Shown in pieces: positions 33,909-43,357 of a DNA stretch of 64,000 nt. Position 1 is the stretch's first letter; each line of letters begins with the position of its first letter. The notes under the pieces were generated by a model. It was not told the DNA's origin and made no database searches. It saw only the letters and a list, made by a program, of their open reading frames with translations. Origin of the DNA: Actinomadura flavalba DSM 45200 (GTDB lineage: Bacteria > Actinomycetota > Actinomycetes > Streptosporangiales > Streptosporangiaceae); NCBI RefSeq assembly GCF_000374305.1, contig NZ_KB894093.1:1736001-1800000 (forward strand). The letters are read 5' to 3'. The position numbers were made by a program, and so were the translations under genes.

Positions 33909-36250
33909 CGCAGGCGCGCCTTGAGGTAGGCCGCGGTGACGCCCGCGTCCGCCGCCGCCACCTGCGCGGGCGTGCCCCGCGCGACGACGCGCCCGCCGCG
34001 CTCGCCGCCGCCGGGGCCCAGGTCCAGGACGTGGTCGGCGCCCGCGACGACGTCCATGTCGTGCTCCACGACGACGACCGTGGCGCCCGCGTCCACGAGG
34101 GCGTGCAGCCGGTCCATGAGCAGGTCGGAGTCGGCGGGGTGCAGGCCCGTGGTGGGCTCGTCGAGCAGGTAGAGGGTGTCGTCCTGGCGGGCGCGCTGGA
34201 GTTCGGAGGCGAGCTTGATGCGCTGCGCCTCGCCGCCGGACAGCTCGGTCGCGGGCTGGCCGAGCCGCAGGTAGCCGACGCCGACGTCCCGCAGCGTGCG
34301 CAGCGAGCGGGCGGCGGCCGGGACGCCGGCGAGGAACGCGGCGGCGTCGTCCACGGTGAGTTCGAGGACGTCGGCGATGGTGGCGTCCCGGTAGCGGATC
34401 TGGAGCGTCTCGGGGTTGTAGCGGGCGCCGTGGCAGACCGGGCAGGGCGCGTACGTGGACGGCAGGAACAGCAGCTCCACCGACACGTAGCCCTCGCCCT
34501 GGCAGTGCGGGCAGCGCCCGCCCTCGACGTTGAACGAGAACCGCCCCGGCCCGTACCCGCGCTTCCTCGCCTCGGGGGTGGCCGCGAACAGTTTGCGGAC
34601 GGTGTCGAACAGCCCGGTGTAGGTGGCGAGGTTGGAGCGGGGCGTGCGGCCGATCGGCCGCTGGTCGACGCGGACGATCCGGTCGACGCGGGCCGCGCCG
34701 AGCGCGCCGAGCAGCGTCGTCTTGCCCGAGCCGGACACGCCGGTGACGGCGGTGAAGACGCCCAGCGGGATCTCGACGTCCAGATCGCGCAGGTTGTTGC
34801 GGGTGATGCCGTCGAGCCTGAGCCACCCCGACGGCGTCCGGGGCTCGCGGGCCGTCCGCTCGACCTCACCGAACAGATACGGCCGCGTGACCGACTCGGG
34901 GACGTCGCGCAGTCCGTCCACGGGCCCGCTGTGCAGGACGTGCCCGCCGTTCACGCCCGCGCCCGGCCCGACGTCCACGAGCCAGTCGGCGCGGCGCACC
35001 ACGTCCAGTTCGTGTTCCACGACGAAGACGCTGTTCCCGGCGCGCCTGAGCCGGTCCAGGACGGAGACGAGCGCCTCGGCGTCGGCGGGGTGCAGCCCGG
35101 CGGACGGCTCGTCCAGCACGTAGACGACGCCGAACAACCCGGACCCGAGCTGCGTCGCGAGCCGCAGCCGCTGGAGTTCGCCGGACGACAGCGACGGGCT
35201 CGACCGGTCGATCGCCAGGTAGCCGAGGCCGAGTTCGGCCAGGATCTCGATGCGGCCGACGAGGTCGCGGGTGAGGACGCCCGCCGGGCCCTCGTCGCCG
35301 GTGAACGGGGCGAGGACGGCGGCGAGTTCGGCGAGCGGGAGCGCGGCGAGCGCGGCGATGTCGCGTCCGGCGAACGTGACACGGAGCGCGTCGGGGTTGA
35401 GGCGGCGGCCGTCGCACACCGGGCAGGTGGTGCTGTGCAGGAACGCGGCGGCCTTCGTGCGGCGCGCCTCGCTCTTGGACTCGGCGTAGGCGCGCAGCAG
35501 CAGGCGCCGCGCGCTGGAGTAGGTGCCCTGGTAGGCGCGGTGGACGCGGTCGGCGTCCCGGGTGGGGTGGACGGTGACGACGGGCTGCTCGTCGGTGAAC
35601 AGGATCCAGTCGCGCTGGTCCTGCGGGAGGTCGCGCCAGGGCCGGTCGATGTCGTAGCCGAGCGCGGCGAGGATGTCGCGCAGGTTCTTGCCGTGCCACG
35701 CGCCCGGCCAGGACGCGACGGCGCCGTCCCGGATCGACAGCGACGGGTCGGGCACCATGGACGCCTCGGTCGCCTCGTGGATCTCGCCCTGGCCGTGGCA
35801 GCGGGGGCAGGCGCCGGCGACGGTGTTGGGGGAGAAGGCGTCGGAGTCGAGGTGGGCGGCTCCGGGGGGATACGTCCCGGCGCGCGACAGCAGCAGGCGC
35901 AGCGAGTTCGACAGCGTCGTCACCGTGCCGACCGACGACCGCGACGACGGCACCGAGCGGCGCTGCTCCAGCGCGACGGCGGGCGGCAGCCCGGTGATCT
36001 CGTCCACCTGCGGCGTGCCCGCCTGGTGCAGCAGGCGGCGCGCGTAGGGCGCGACGGACTCCAGGTAGCGGCGCTGCGCCTCGGCGTACAGCGTGCCGAA
36101 CGCCAGCGACGACTTGCCCGAGCCGGACACGCCCGTGAACGCCACGAGCGCGTCGCGGGGGACGGCCAGCGACACGTCGCGCAGGTTGTGCTCGCGGGCG
36201 CCGCGCACCCGGACGTACGGATCGTCCGCTCCCGTTTCCATGCGACTCAC
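33905..36250 (-). CDS. UvrA paralogue (UvrA2-type ABC ATPase)
   Basis: A 781-residue protein, shorter than the ~950 residues of true UvrA. It has two ATP-binding modules: Walker A GVSGSGKSS near residue 40 and GVSGSGKTT near 485, and ABC signatures LSSGELQRLRL and LSGGEAQRIKL. It also has zinc CxxC pairs (CPRCHG, CPVCDG, CPHCQG, CPVCHG). The missing length corresponds to the region that in UvrA binds UvrB. Such paralogues occur in actinomycetes and in antibiotic producers, where DrrC-like members confer resistance to DNA-binding drugs. GTG 36250 or ATG 36241 could be the start. No resistance or biosynthetic genes are adjacent. Confidence 0.92.
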   Translation of the reverse strand: MSRMETGADDPYVRVRGAREHNLRDVSLAVPRDALVAFTGVSGSGKSSLAFGTLYAEAQRRYLESVAPYARRLLHQAGTPQVDEITGLPPAVALEQRRSVPSSRSSVGTVTTLSNSLRLLLSRAGTYPPGAAHLDSDAFSPNTVAGACPRCHGQGEIHEATEASMVPDPSLSIRDGAVASWPGAWHGKNLRDILAALGYDIDRPWRDLPQDQRDWILFTDEQPVVTVHPTRDADRVHRAYQGTYSSARRLLLRAYAESKSEARRTKAAAFLHSTTCPVCDGRRLNPDALRVTFAGRDIAALAALPLAELAAVLAPFTGDEGPAGVLTRDLVGRIEILAELGLGYLAIDRSSPSLSSGELQRLRLATQLGSGLFGVVYVLDEPSAGLHPADAEALVSVLDRLRRAGNSVFVVEHELDVVRRADWLVDVGPGAGVNGGHVLHSGPVDGLRDVPESVTRPYLFGEVERTAREPRTPSGWLRLDGITRNNLRDLDVEIPLGVFTAVTGVSGSGKTTLLGALGAARVDRIVRVDQRPIGRTPRSNLATYTGLFDTVRKLFAATPEARKRGYGPGRFSFNVEGGRCPHCQGEGYVSVELLFLPSTYAPCPVCHGARYNPETLQIRYRDATIADVLELTVDDAAAFLAGVPAAARSLRTLRDVGVGYLRLGQPATELSGGEAQRIKLASELQRARQDDTLYLLDEPTTGLHPADSDLLMDRLHALVDAGATVVVVEHDMDVVAGADHVLDLGPGGGERGGRVVARGTPAQVAAADAGVTAAYLKARLR

Positions 36251-36285
36251 GGTAACCGTCCGTGAGCGCGCGGACGGACGACGGG

Positions 36286-36780
36286 TCAGCCCTTGACCTC
36301 GCGGAGCCGTCCGGTCTCGACCTCGTAGACGAAGCCGCGGACGCGGTCGGTGTGCGGGACGAACGGGTCGGCCTTGATGCGGGCGATGGACTGGCGGACG
36401 TCGGCGTCCAGGTCGGGGAACGCCTCGGCGGCCCAGTCGGGGCGGATGCCGGTCTCGGCCTGGATGGAGTCCTTGAAGGCGTCGTCGGTGAAGGTGAGCA
36501 TGCCGCAGTCGGTGTGGTGGATCAGGACGACCTCGCGGGTGCCCAGCAGGCGCTGGCTGATCGCCAGGCTGCGGCGGACGTCGGCGGAGACGACGCCGCC
36601 CGCGTTGCGGATGACGTGCGCGTCGCCCTCGGTGAGCCCGAGCGCGTCGTAGGGGCTGAGCCGCGCGTCCATGCAGGCGACGACGGCGACCTGGCGGGCG
36701 GGCGGCAGCGGCAGGTCGCCTTGGTCGAACGAGGCGGCGTAGCGCTCGTTGGCGGCGAGCAGTTCGTCGGTGACGCTCAC
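36286..36780 (-). CDS. Beta-class carbonic anhydrase
   Basis: A 164-residue protein with zinc ligands Cys36 (CMDAR, with the Asp38/Arg40 dyad), His89 and Cys92 (HHTDCGM), and the conserved VIRNAGG. It interconverts CO2 and bicarbonate. The short length matches the actinobacterial clade related to Rv1284. GTG 36780 follows GAAGGAG at a good distance. It is divergent from the methyltransferase gene. Confidence 0.93.
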   Translation of the reverse strand: MSVTDELLAANERYAASFDQGDLPLPPARQVAVVACMDARLSPYDALGLTEGDAHVIRNAGGVVSADVRRSLAISQRLLGTREVVLIHHTDCGMLTFTDDAFKDSIQAETGIRPDWAAEAFPDLDADVRQSIARIKADPFVPHTDRVRGFVYEVETGRLREVKG

Positions 36781-36899
36781 GGGGACGCTCCTTCGGGTTC
36801 GGGGCTGCCCACCTTTCCCCAGTATTCCGATGGAGTCAATAGGTAACTACGGTGCGTAAGATCGGTACGGGTGCGCGGGCGGGACGGGAGGATGGGCGG

Positions 36900-38378
36900 A
36901 TGTCTGAACATCGTGCGCTTCTCTCCGTCCGTGCGGCCTTCGAAGAGGCCGGATACACCGTCGAGGGGGTGCGGGCGCTGCTCGGGCCGGTCGCGGGCGG
37001 CGCGCTCGCGCGGGACGAGATCGTCCCCGCCTGCCGGGCGACCGGGGACGGCGGCGCGCTCGCGGCGTTCGTCCGGCTGTTCTGGCTCCAGGTGCCGGTT
37101 CCGGCGGACGTGCCCGCCGCCGATGACCTCGTCGCCGCCGGGCTCGCCGAACGCGACGGCGACGCGCTGCGCCCGCTGCTGCACGTCGAACCGCTGGAGT
37201 CGGTGACGGGGCTCGGGCACGCGGGCTGGGCCGTCTCCGACCTCAAGGTCCGGCCCGGGTCGGGCGGGACGGTGCGGCCCGACCACGTCGTCGGCGCGGG
37301 CGGCGCGTCGGCGAGCCTGGCGCGGCTCGTCGTCCACAGCCCTGTGGACAGCGTCCTCGACCTCGGGACGGGCTGCGGCGTGCAGGCGCTGCACGCCGCC
37401 GAGCCGTGGGTGCGGCCCCGGCCCGCCGCGATCACCGCCACGGACGTCAACCCGCGCGCGCTCGCGCTGGCGTCGATGAGCTTCGCGCTGTCGGGCCTGG
37501 ACGGCGTCGAACTGCTCGCCGGGTCGCTGCTGGAACCCGTCGCGGACCGGCGGTTCGACCTCATCGTGTCCAACCCGCCGTTCGTCGTCGCGCCCGAGGG
37601 CGGAACCCGCTACACCTACCGCGAGTCGGGCATGCCGGGCGACGACTTCTGCCGCCGTCTCGTCCTCGGCGCCCGCGACCACCTCAACCCCGGCGGGCAC
37701 TGCCACCTGCTCGCGAACTGGCTGCACGTCGCCGGAACGCCGTGGGAGGAACGCGTCGGGGCGTGGGCGGAGGAGTCGGGCTGCGACGCGTGGATCGTGC
37801 AGCGCGACGTCCAGGACCCGGCCGAGTACGCCGAGCTGTGGCTGCGCGACTCGGCCGAGGCGGGCACGCCCGAGTATCGCCGCCGGTACGACGCGTGGCT
37901 CGACTCGTTCGAGCGCGGGAACGTCACCGGCGTCGGCTTCGGCTGGATCACGCTGCGCCGCACGGACGCCGTCCCGGCGGTGCGCGTCGAGGAACTGCGG
38001 CACGCCGTCGACCAGCCGGTCGGCGCCTATGCGGACGACGTCCTGGACGGCCTCCGCGCCGCCCGGGAGTTTTCCACAGGCTGGGGAAATCTCCGCACCG
38101 CCGACGGCGTCGTGCAGGAGCAGCTCGGCCCGCCCGGCGCCGCCGACCCCGAGCGCATCCTGCTCCGCCAGACGACCCGCCTGCGCCGCGCGGCGGGCGT
38201 CGACACCATCGAGGCCGCCCTCGCGGGCGTCTGCGACGGCACCCTCCCGCTGCCCCGCCTCCTCGACGCCATCGCGCGGCTCCTCGGCCTCGACCCGTCC
38301 CAGACCGAGGCCCACGCCGCCGCCGTCCTGCCCGAACTCGTCGCGGACGGCTTCTTCACCGTCGTCCCCCCGGACTGA
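36900..38378 (+). CDS. Class I SAM-dependent methyltransferase (HemK/RsmC-like NPPF motif)
   Basis: A 492-residue protein. An N-terminal ~135-residue helical domain precedes a methyltransferase fold with SAM motif VLDLGTGCGVQAL (about 155) and the catalytic motif SNPPFVV (about 222). This motif marks N-methyltransferases acting on glutamine, adenine or guanine. A ~170-residue C-terminal region follows. ATG 36900 has GGGAGG eight bases upstream. Likely target is a base or Gln side chain in the translation machinery, but it cannot be assigned more precisely. Confidence 0.88.
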   Translation: MSEHRALLSVRAAFEEAGYTVEGVRALLGPVAGGALARDEIVPACRATGDGGALAAFVRLFWLQVPVPADVPAADDLVAAGLAERDGDALRPLLHVEPLESVTGLGHAGWAVSDLKVRPGSGGTVRPDHVVGAGGASASLARLVVHSPVDSVLDLGTGCGVQALHAAEPWVRPRPAAITATDVNPRALALASMSFALSGLDGVELLAGSLLEPVADRRFDLIVSNPPFVVAPEGGTRYTYRESGMPGDDFCRRLVLGARDHLNPGGHCHLLANWLHVAGTPWEERVGAWAEESGCDAWIVQRDVQDPAEYAELWLRDSAEAGTPEYRRRYDAWLDSFERGNVTGVGFGWITLRRTDAVPAVRVEELRHAVDQPVGAYADDVLDGLRAAREFSTGWGNLRTADGVVQEQLGPPGAADPERILLRQTTRLRRAAGVDTIEAALAGVCDGTLPLPRLLDAIARLLGLDPSQTEAHAAAVLPELVADGFFTVVPPD

Positions 38379-38390
38379 CCGGGAGGGGCA

Positions 38391-38416
38391 CCGCCGCCCG
38401 GAAGCCCGGACGGCGG
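38391..38416. terminator. Bidirectional hairpin between methyltransferase and RCC1-subtilase genes
   Basis: CCGCCG (38391-38396) pairs with CGGCGG (38411-38416). After one mismatch, CCGG pairs with CCGG around an AAGC loop. It lies between convergent stops. Confidence 0.65.
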
Positions 38417-38426
38417 CGCCGGTTCC

Positions 38427-41400
38427 TTACGGGAAGCCGGTGAGCTGTCCCGGTGTGCTGCGGTTGGTGGTGTTCCCGTTGCCGAGCTGCCCGTTGGTGT
38501 TGGCACCCCAGGTGAACAGATGCCCGGTGGTGCGGACGCCCGCGGTGTGCTGCCCACCGGCGAGCAGCCCCGACGGCGTGGCGAGCCCGCCGATGGCGAC
38601 GGGCGTACTGCGGTTGGTGGTGGTGCCGTCACCGAGCTGGCCGCTGGTGTTGAGGCCCCATGCCGATCCGGTGCCGGTCCAGCGGGTGGCGACGTTGTGC
38701 CAGTTGCCCGCCGAGATCGTCAGCACTGAGGTCAGCCCGGTGACGGTGACCGGTGTGGTGCGGTTGGTGGTGGTTCCGTCGCCGAGCTGTCCGGCGCTGT
38801 TGAGCCCCCAGGCACGGACGGTCCCGTCCGTGCGGACGGCCAAAGAGTGACCGAAGCCCGCCGCGACCGATCCGGGCAGCGTGGAGACGCCGGTCAGCCC
38901 GGAGACCTGGACGGGGGTGGTGCGGTTCGTCGAGGTGCCGTCGCCGAGCTTGCCGGCGTTGTTGTTGCCCCAGGCCCAGACCGTCCCGTCCGCCCGGACC
39001 GCGAGCGCGTGGGTCGCGCCCGCCGCGATGGCGCGGATGCCGGTCAGGCCGGTGACCTGAACCGGGGTGGTGCGGTCGGTGGCGCCGCCGTCGCCGAGCT
39101 GTCCGTTCGTACCGGCGCCCCAGCTCCAGACCGTGCCGTCCTTCTTCAACGCGAGGGAGAAGCCGCCTCCGGCGGCGACCGAGCTGACGTCGTCCAGCCC
39201 GGACACGGTCACCGGTGCGGTGCTGTCGGCGGTGCCGCCGTTGCCGAGGCGCCCGTTGGCGCCCGCGCCCCACGCACGGACGGTCCCGCCGGTGACCGCC
39301 AGGGAGTGCCAGTCCCCGCCCGCGACCGAACCATGGGCACGGGAGACGCCGGTCAATCCGGTGACGGTGACCGGTGTGGTGCTGTTGGTGGTCGTGCCGT
39401 TGCCGAGCTGGCCCGAGCCGTTGAGCCCCCAGGCACGGACGGTGCCGTCGTTCTTGACGGCCAGCGTGTGCGACCCGCCCGCCGCTAGACCGGCCGCCAG
39501 ATAGTTCGCCGCCGCGCCGAGATCGGGCTGCGGGCCGATGTTCTGCGCGGTGTTCCCAGTCTGCGGGGTGCCTGTCTGCACCAGCAACTGCCGCATCTGC
39601 GCCGGGGTGAGCGTCACGCCACGGGCCTTGGCGACACCCTGGAGCACCACGACGGCACCGGCGACGATCGCGCTGGCTCCGGAGGTGCCGCCGAAGGAGT
39701 TCGAGTACATCTTGTTCGGATCCGTCTGCCCCGGAGTGTGCCCGTTCCGCGTGGGCACTCCGGTGGTCACGATGCAGTGTCCGTGGGCTTGGACGTTGAC
39801 GCGAGAGCCGAAGGTGGAACCGAAGTCGTCAAGGGCGAGACGGCTTCGCGCGGGCGGACGGTTCGAGCCGAGACAGTTCGTGCCGCCCGGAGAGGGCGGT
39901 TCACCGGCGCCCACGATGATCGCTCCCGAGTCGCCCCCCTCCATGATGGCCCGCGCGGACGGCTGGGTGAGATCGTCCAGATCGCGGCCGCCGTTCCCGG
40001 CGGCCTCGACGACGATGATGCCCTTGGCGGTGGCCACCTTCGTCAGGTCCCGGATGGGTTTCTGTACTTCCCACGGATAGCCGCCGATGGCGACCTCGTA
40101 CAGGATCACGTCGCCCGGCGCGAGCCGGTCGATGGTGTCACAGAGACGCCTCTCCGTGGCCGATCCGACCTCCAGACGGGCCTGGGGCGCGATTCCCGCG
40201 ATTCCCACCCCGTTGCCCGGATCGGCGCCGATGACTCCGGCCACTTGCGTCGCGTGCTGCGCTTCGGTCCCCGCATAGCAGGCGGAACCGATGAAGCCGG
40301 GCAGCACGACCGGCGGACCGGCGGGTGCCGGGCGGCCGCTGAATTCCTCGTGGCAGGTGTTCAGCTGGGTCGGTTCGGCGCTGACCGGCACCACCTTGTC
40401 GCTCTTGGCGACGGTGGTGCCGAGGCCCAGCTGCCCGTCTCCGTTCCCGCCGGTGGCGGCAAGCTTCTCCTGGCCGACCAGCACCGTGTGGCCCCGGCCA
40501 CCGGCGGCCGCGCTGTAGACGCCGGGGCCCATCTGCCTCGGTGTCGTGGCCGAGCTTCCGTCCCCGTCACCGCCGAGCTGGCCGTCGGAGCCGGCACCCC
40601 ACGCGAGACTCGGATCGGCCGCGCTCGTCGCGACGCTGTGGAAGTTGCCCGCCGCGACACCGGCGACGGGATGGGGAAGGGTCACGGGGACCGGGCTGGT
40701 CCGCGTCGTCAGGTCGCCGGTACCGAGCTGGCCTGATCCGTTGGCGCCCCACGAGCGCACGGAACCGTCCGCCCGGCGGGCGAGCGAGTGCAGTGAGCCC
40801 GCGGCGAGCTGGGTGACGTCGTCGATCCCCGTGAGCGTCACCGGGGCGTTTCTGCTGGTGGTGCTTCCGTCGCCGAGCTGACCGGACGTGTTCGCGCCCC
40901 AGGAGCGGACCTTGCCGTCGGCCCCGACCGCCAGCGAGTGCAGGTTCCCGGCGGCGAGGGCGCCGGGGGTCGTGCGGATCGGCGGCAGACCGGCGACGGT
41001 GACCGGCGTCGTGCTGCCGGTGTTCGTGCCGTTGCCGAGCTGCCCGGAGGCGTTCGCCCCCCAGGCGCGCACCTGACCGTCCGACAGGACCGCGAGGGCG
41101 TGGCCGAATCCCGTCGCGATGCTCTGGACCCCGCTCAGCGCGGTGATCTTCACCGGGGAGGTGCTGCGCGTGGTGGTCCCGTTGCCGAGCTGGCCGGAGT
41201 TGTTGGCGCCCCAGGCCCACACCTCGCCGTTGGTCCGGAGCGCGAACGAGTGGTTGGCCGCCGCCGCGACCGCCCGCACGTCCGTCAGGCCGGGCACGCG
41301 CATCGGCCGGTCGCTGCCGGTCGTCGTGCCGAGCCCGAGCTGACCGTTCGACCCGGCGCCCCACGACCACACCTCGCCCGTGAGCGACACCGCCAGCGTG

Positions 41401-42104
41401 TGCGCGTCGCCGGCGGCGACCGCGCCGTAGGCGTTGGGCGTACGGAGCAGGTCCTTGCCGGGAGGGGTTTCGAGGTCGGTGATCGTGACGCCCGCGCCCC
41501 GTCCCCCCGGCAGCGTGCCGATCGCGTCGGCGTTCACGCCGCCGCCCGCCGGATCGCCGGGCGCGTTGCGGTAGGTCTGGGCGGGCTGGAACGGCTCGGC
41601 GGGCGCGGTCGGCAGGCTCTGCGCCTGGGCCGTCTCGACGGCGGGGAGGGCGTTGAGCCTGGTCAGCAGCGGCCCGATGCCGCCGGTCTCCAGCGTGACG
41701 ATGAACCAGGAGTTGAGGTCGGGCAGTCGTTCGCCGGTCTTCGCCTCAAGTCGGCGGCGCTCGTCCGCGACATCCTTCTCCGCCCTCCGGGTGAGGCGTT
41801 CGATCCGCACGCGGGGGTCGGCGAAGATCGCTCGGAGCGCGGTGGTCGTCGCGGCGTCGCGGGAGACGAGCCGTCCGCCGCGGAGGCGGACCTCCCGGTC
41901 GGCACGGAATTTGACCGAGAAGCTCGTCGTGGAGAAACGGGCCGGGTCGATCGTCCCGCCGGTGCCCGGCCTGGGCTCGGACGGGGCGGGGCCGGCCGCG
42001 GCGGCGGGTCCGGTGACGCCGCACAGCAGGGAGGCGACGGCCACCACTGCGGTGACGGCGGCGGCGCGGCGGCGGGTGCCGCCGGGATGGCGGGTTTTGA
42101 GCAC
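38427..42104 (-). CDS. Secreted S8-type protease with two RCC1 beta-propellers, one nested inside the catalytic domain
   Basis: A 1225-residue secreted protein from GTG 42104 (GGGAG about five bases upstream; an in-frame ATG at 42152 would add 16 residues). A signal peptide covers about 1-37. Residues 50-195 form a propeptide-like region. The protease fold begins with GAGVTITDLE (Asp210), then seven RCC1 blades (about 225-574) interrupt it. It resumes with QHATQVAGVIGAD (His617), GIIVVEAAGNGG (oxyanion Asn704) and GGTSGASAIVAGA (Ser808), matching the 'DxE / HGT / GTS' subtilase subgroup. Residues about 871-1225 are seven more RCC1 blades. Frame and codon use are continuous across both junctions, so it is one protein and not a frameshift product. 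HGT is HAT and the usual Pro after GTSxxS is absent, so activity is likely but unproven. Confidence 0.92.
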   Translation of the reverse strand: MLKTRHPGGTRRRAAAVTAVVAVASLLCGVTGPAAAAGPAPSEPRPGTGGTIDPARFSTTSFSVKFRADREVRLRGGRLVSRDAATTTALRAIFADPRVRIERLTRRAEKDVADERRRLEAKTGERLPDLNSWFIVTLETGGIGPLLTRLNALPAVETAQAQSLPTAPAEPFQPAQTYRNAPGDPAGGGVNADAIGTLPGGRGAGVTITDLETPPGKDLLRTPNAYGAVAAGDAHTLAVSLTGEVWSWGAGSNGQLGLGTTTGSDRPMRVPGLTDVRAVAAAANHSFALRTNGEVWAWGANNSGQLGNGTTTRSTSPVKITALSGVQSIATGFGHALAVLSDGQVRAWGANASGQLGNGTNTGSTTPVTVAGLPPIRTTPGALAAGNLHSLAVGADGKVRSWGANTSGQLGDGSTTSRNAPVTLTGIDDVTQLAAGSLHSLARRADGSVRSWGANGSGQLGTGDLTTRTSPVPVTLPHPVAGVAAGNFHSVATSAADPSLAWGAGSDGQLGGDGDGSSATTPRQMGPGVYSAAAGGRGHTVLVGQEKLAATGGNGDGQLGLGTTVAKSDKVVPVSAEPTQLNTCHEEFSGRPAPAGPPVVLPGFIGSACYAGTEAQHATQVAGVIGADPGNGVGIAGIAPQARLEVGSATERRLCDTIDRLAPGDVILYEVAIGGYPWEVQKPIRDLTKVATAKGIIVVEAAGNGGRDLDDLTQPSARAIMEGGDSGAIIVGAGEPPSPGGTNCLGSNRPPARSRLALDDFGSTFGSRVNVQAHGHCIVTTGVPTRNGHTPGQTDPNKMYSNSFGGTSGASAIVAGAVVVLQGVAKARGVTLTPAQMRQLLVQTGTPQTGNTAQNIGPQPDLGAAANYLAAGLAAGGSHTLAVKNDGTVRAWGLNGSGQLGNGTTTNSTTPVTVTGLTGVSRAHGSVAGGDWHSLAVTGGTVRAWGAGANGRLGNGGTADSTAPVTVSGLDDVSSVAAGGGFSLALKKDGTVWSWGAGTNGQLGDGGATDRTTPVQVTGLTGIRAIAAGATHALAVRADGTVWAWGNNNAGKLGDGTSTNRTTPVQVSGLTGVSTLPGSVAAGFGHSLAVRTDGTVRAWGLNSAGQLGDGTTTNRTTPVTVTGLTSVLTISAGNWHNVATRWTGTGSAWGLNTSGQLGDGTTTNRSTPVAIGGLATPSGLLAGGQHTAGVRTTGHLFTWGANTNGQLGNGNTTNRSTPGQLTGFP
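38430..39494 (-). repeat. RCC1 block 2: seven C-terminal blades
   Basis: Seven blades with cores such as AWGLNGSGQLGNG, SWGAGTNGQLGDG and AWGNNNAGKLGDG occupy the C-terminal third. Neighbouring blades share long near-identical DNA stretches (the TTNRTTPVTVTGLT segment), pointing to recent duplication or gene conversion. Confidence 0.9.
40383..41432 (-). repeat. RCC1 block 1: seven blades between catalytic Asp and His
   Basis: Seven units of about 50 residues each carry the core [A/S]WGANxSGQLG (variants WGAGSNGQLG and TGGNGDGQLG) preceded by AAGxxHSLAVxxDG. Seven is the blade number of a closed RCC1 propeller. Confidence 0.9.
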
Positions 42105-42272
42105 GTGGTCTCCCGGTCGGAAGAGCGGGGGAAAGAGGCCGAACGTGATCAATCTAGCGAGCCGCGTAGCGGTGGAATAGTGTGCTGCCGCGCGAAAGTC
42201 GGCTGATGCGCGCCAATTTTTGGTGTCAGGATAAAGCGGTTCCGGAAATGGTGATTACTTCGCTGCGTAACG

Positions 42273-43343
42273 TCAGCGGGAAGCGTCAGTCAATGACACG
42301 AAAGTGCTTTCTCGTAGGCGGCGGGAGAGGGTGCGGTGGGTGCGGTGGGCCCAGAGGGGGCCGTTGTAGATCATGGCGGTGTAGCCCTGGACGAGGGTGG
42401 CGCCGGCGCGGATGCGGTCCCAGGCGTCGTCGGCGGTGGCGATGCCGCCGACGGAGATGAGGGTGACGCGGCCGTCGGTGCGGGCGCGGAGGCGGCGCAG
42501 GACGTCCAGGGAGCGGTCGCGGAGGGGGGCGCCGGAGAGGCCGCCGGTCTCCTGCGTCAGGTGCGCGGGGGAGTGCAGGCCCTCGCGGGAGATCGTGGTG
42601 TTGGTCGCGATGATGCCGTCGAGGCCGAGTTCGAGGGCCAGGTCGGCGACCGCGTCGATGTCGGCGTCCGCCAGGTCGGGGGCGATCTTGACCAGGAGCG
42701 GGACGTGCCGGTCGGTGACGTCGTCGGCCGCCGCGCGGACGGCCGTCAGCAGCGGGCGCAGGTGCTCGACCGCCTGGAGGTCGCGCAGGCCCGGGGTGTT
42801 GGGGGAGCTGACGTTCACCGCGAGGTAGTCGGCGTGCGGGGCGAGACGGCGGGCGCTGGCCGTGTAGTCGGCGACGGCCTCGTCCTCGGGGACGGTCTTG
42901 GTCTTGCCGATGTTGACGCCGACGATGGTGCCCGGACGGCGGCGCGCGAGCCGGGCCGCCGCGTCGGCCGAACCCCGGTTGTTGAAGCCCATCCGGTTGA
43001 TGACGGCCCGGTCGGCGGGGAGCCGGAACAGGCGCGGCGCCGGGTTGCCCGGCTGGGCCTGCCCGGTCAGCGTGCCGATCTCGACGTGGCCGAAGCCGAA
43101 CGCGCCGAGGGCGTCGTAGGCGACGGCGTCCTTGTCGAAGCCGGCGGCCAGGCCGAGCGGGCCGGGGAACTCCAGGCCGAGCGCGCGGACGCGCAGCGCG
43201 GGGTCGCGGGGGGCGAGGACGCGGCGCAGCGCGGCGGTGCCGCCGGGCACGGACTGGAGCGCGCGCAGGCCGCGCATCGTCCAGTGGTGGGCGGTCTCGG
43301 CGGGGACCTTGGTGATGACCAGGTCGAACACGTGTCGATACAC
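42273..43343 (-). CDS. pyrD: Dihydroorotate dehydrogenase (quinone), class 2
   Basis: A 356-residue class 2 DHODH: an N-terminal membrane-associating helix ([21 protein letters not shown]), AAGFDKDA, the catalytic-Ser region [22 protein letters not shown], and [12 protein letters not shown]. It oxidises dihydroorotate to orotate with quinone in pyrimidine synthesis. It starts 14 bases after the upstream membrane-protein gene, but a GATAAT hexamer directly before the GTG suggests a private leaderless promoter. A region of 168 bases without a gene separates it from the RCC1 subtilase. Confidence 0.95.
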   Translation of the reverse strand: MYRHVFDLVITKVPAETAHHWTMRGLRALQSVPGGTAALRRVLAPRDPALRVRALGLEFPGPLGLAAGFDKDAVAYDALGAFGFGHVEIGTLTGQAQPGNPAPRLFRLPADRAVINRMGFNNRGSADAAARLARRRPGTIVGVNIGKTKTVPEDEAVADYTASARRLAPHADYLAVNVSSPNTPGLRDLQAVEHLRPLLTAVRAAADDVTDRHVPLLVKIAPDLADADIDAVADLALELGLDGIIATNTTISREGLHSPAHLTQETGGLSGAPLRDRSLDVLRRLRARTDGRVTLISVGGIATADDAWDRIRAGATLVQGYTAMIYNGPLWAHRTHRTLSRRLRESTFVSLTDASR

Positions 43344-43357
43344 GATCCCCGATTATC
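43344..43357 (-). promoter_or_regulatory. Candidate leaderless promoter of pyrD
   Basis: On the minus strand a GATAAT -10-like hexamer (43357-43352) ends eight bases before the GTG start at 43343, the distance expected if transcription starts at or next to the start codon. There is no clear Shine-Dalgarno sequence at normal spacing. Confidence 0.5.

Noticed and set aside
33356..36265. Plus-strand open frame of about 970 codons across the amidase and UvrA paralogue
   Set aside because: Antisense to the UvrA paralogue, which has intact Walker and zinc motifs; the product has no domain and runs through the convergent stops.
38427..42104. Fusion by frameshift or assembly error of an RCC1 protein and a protease
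   Set aside because: The frame is open throughout, codon bias is uniform across both junctions, and protease motifs resume in the correct order after the first RCC1 block.
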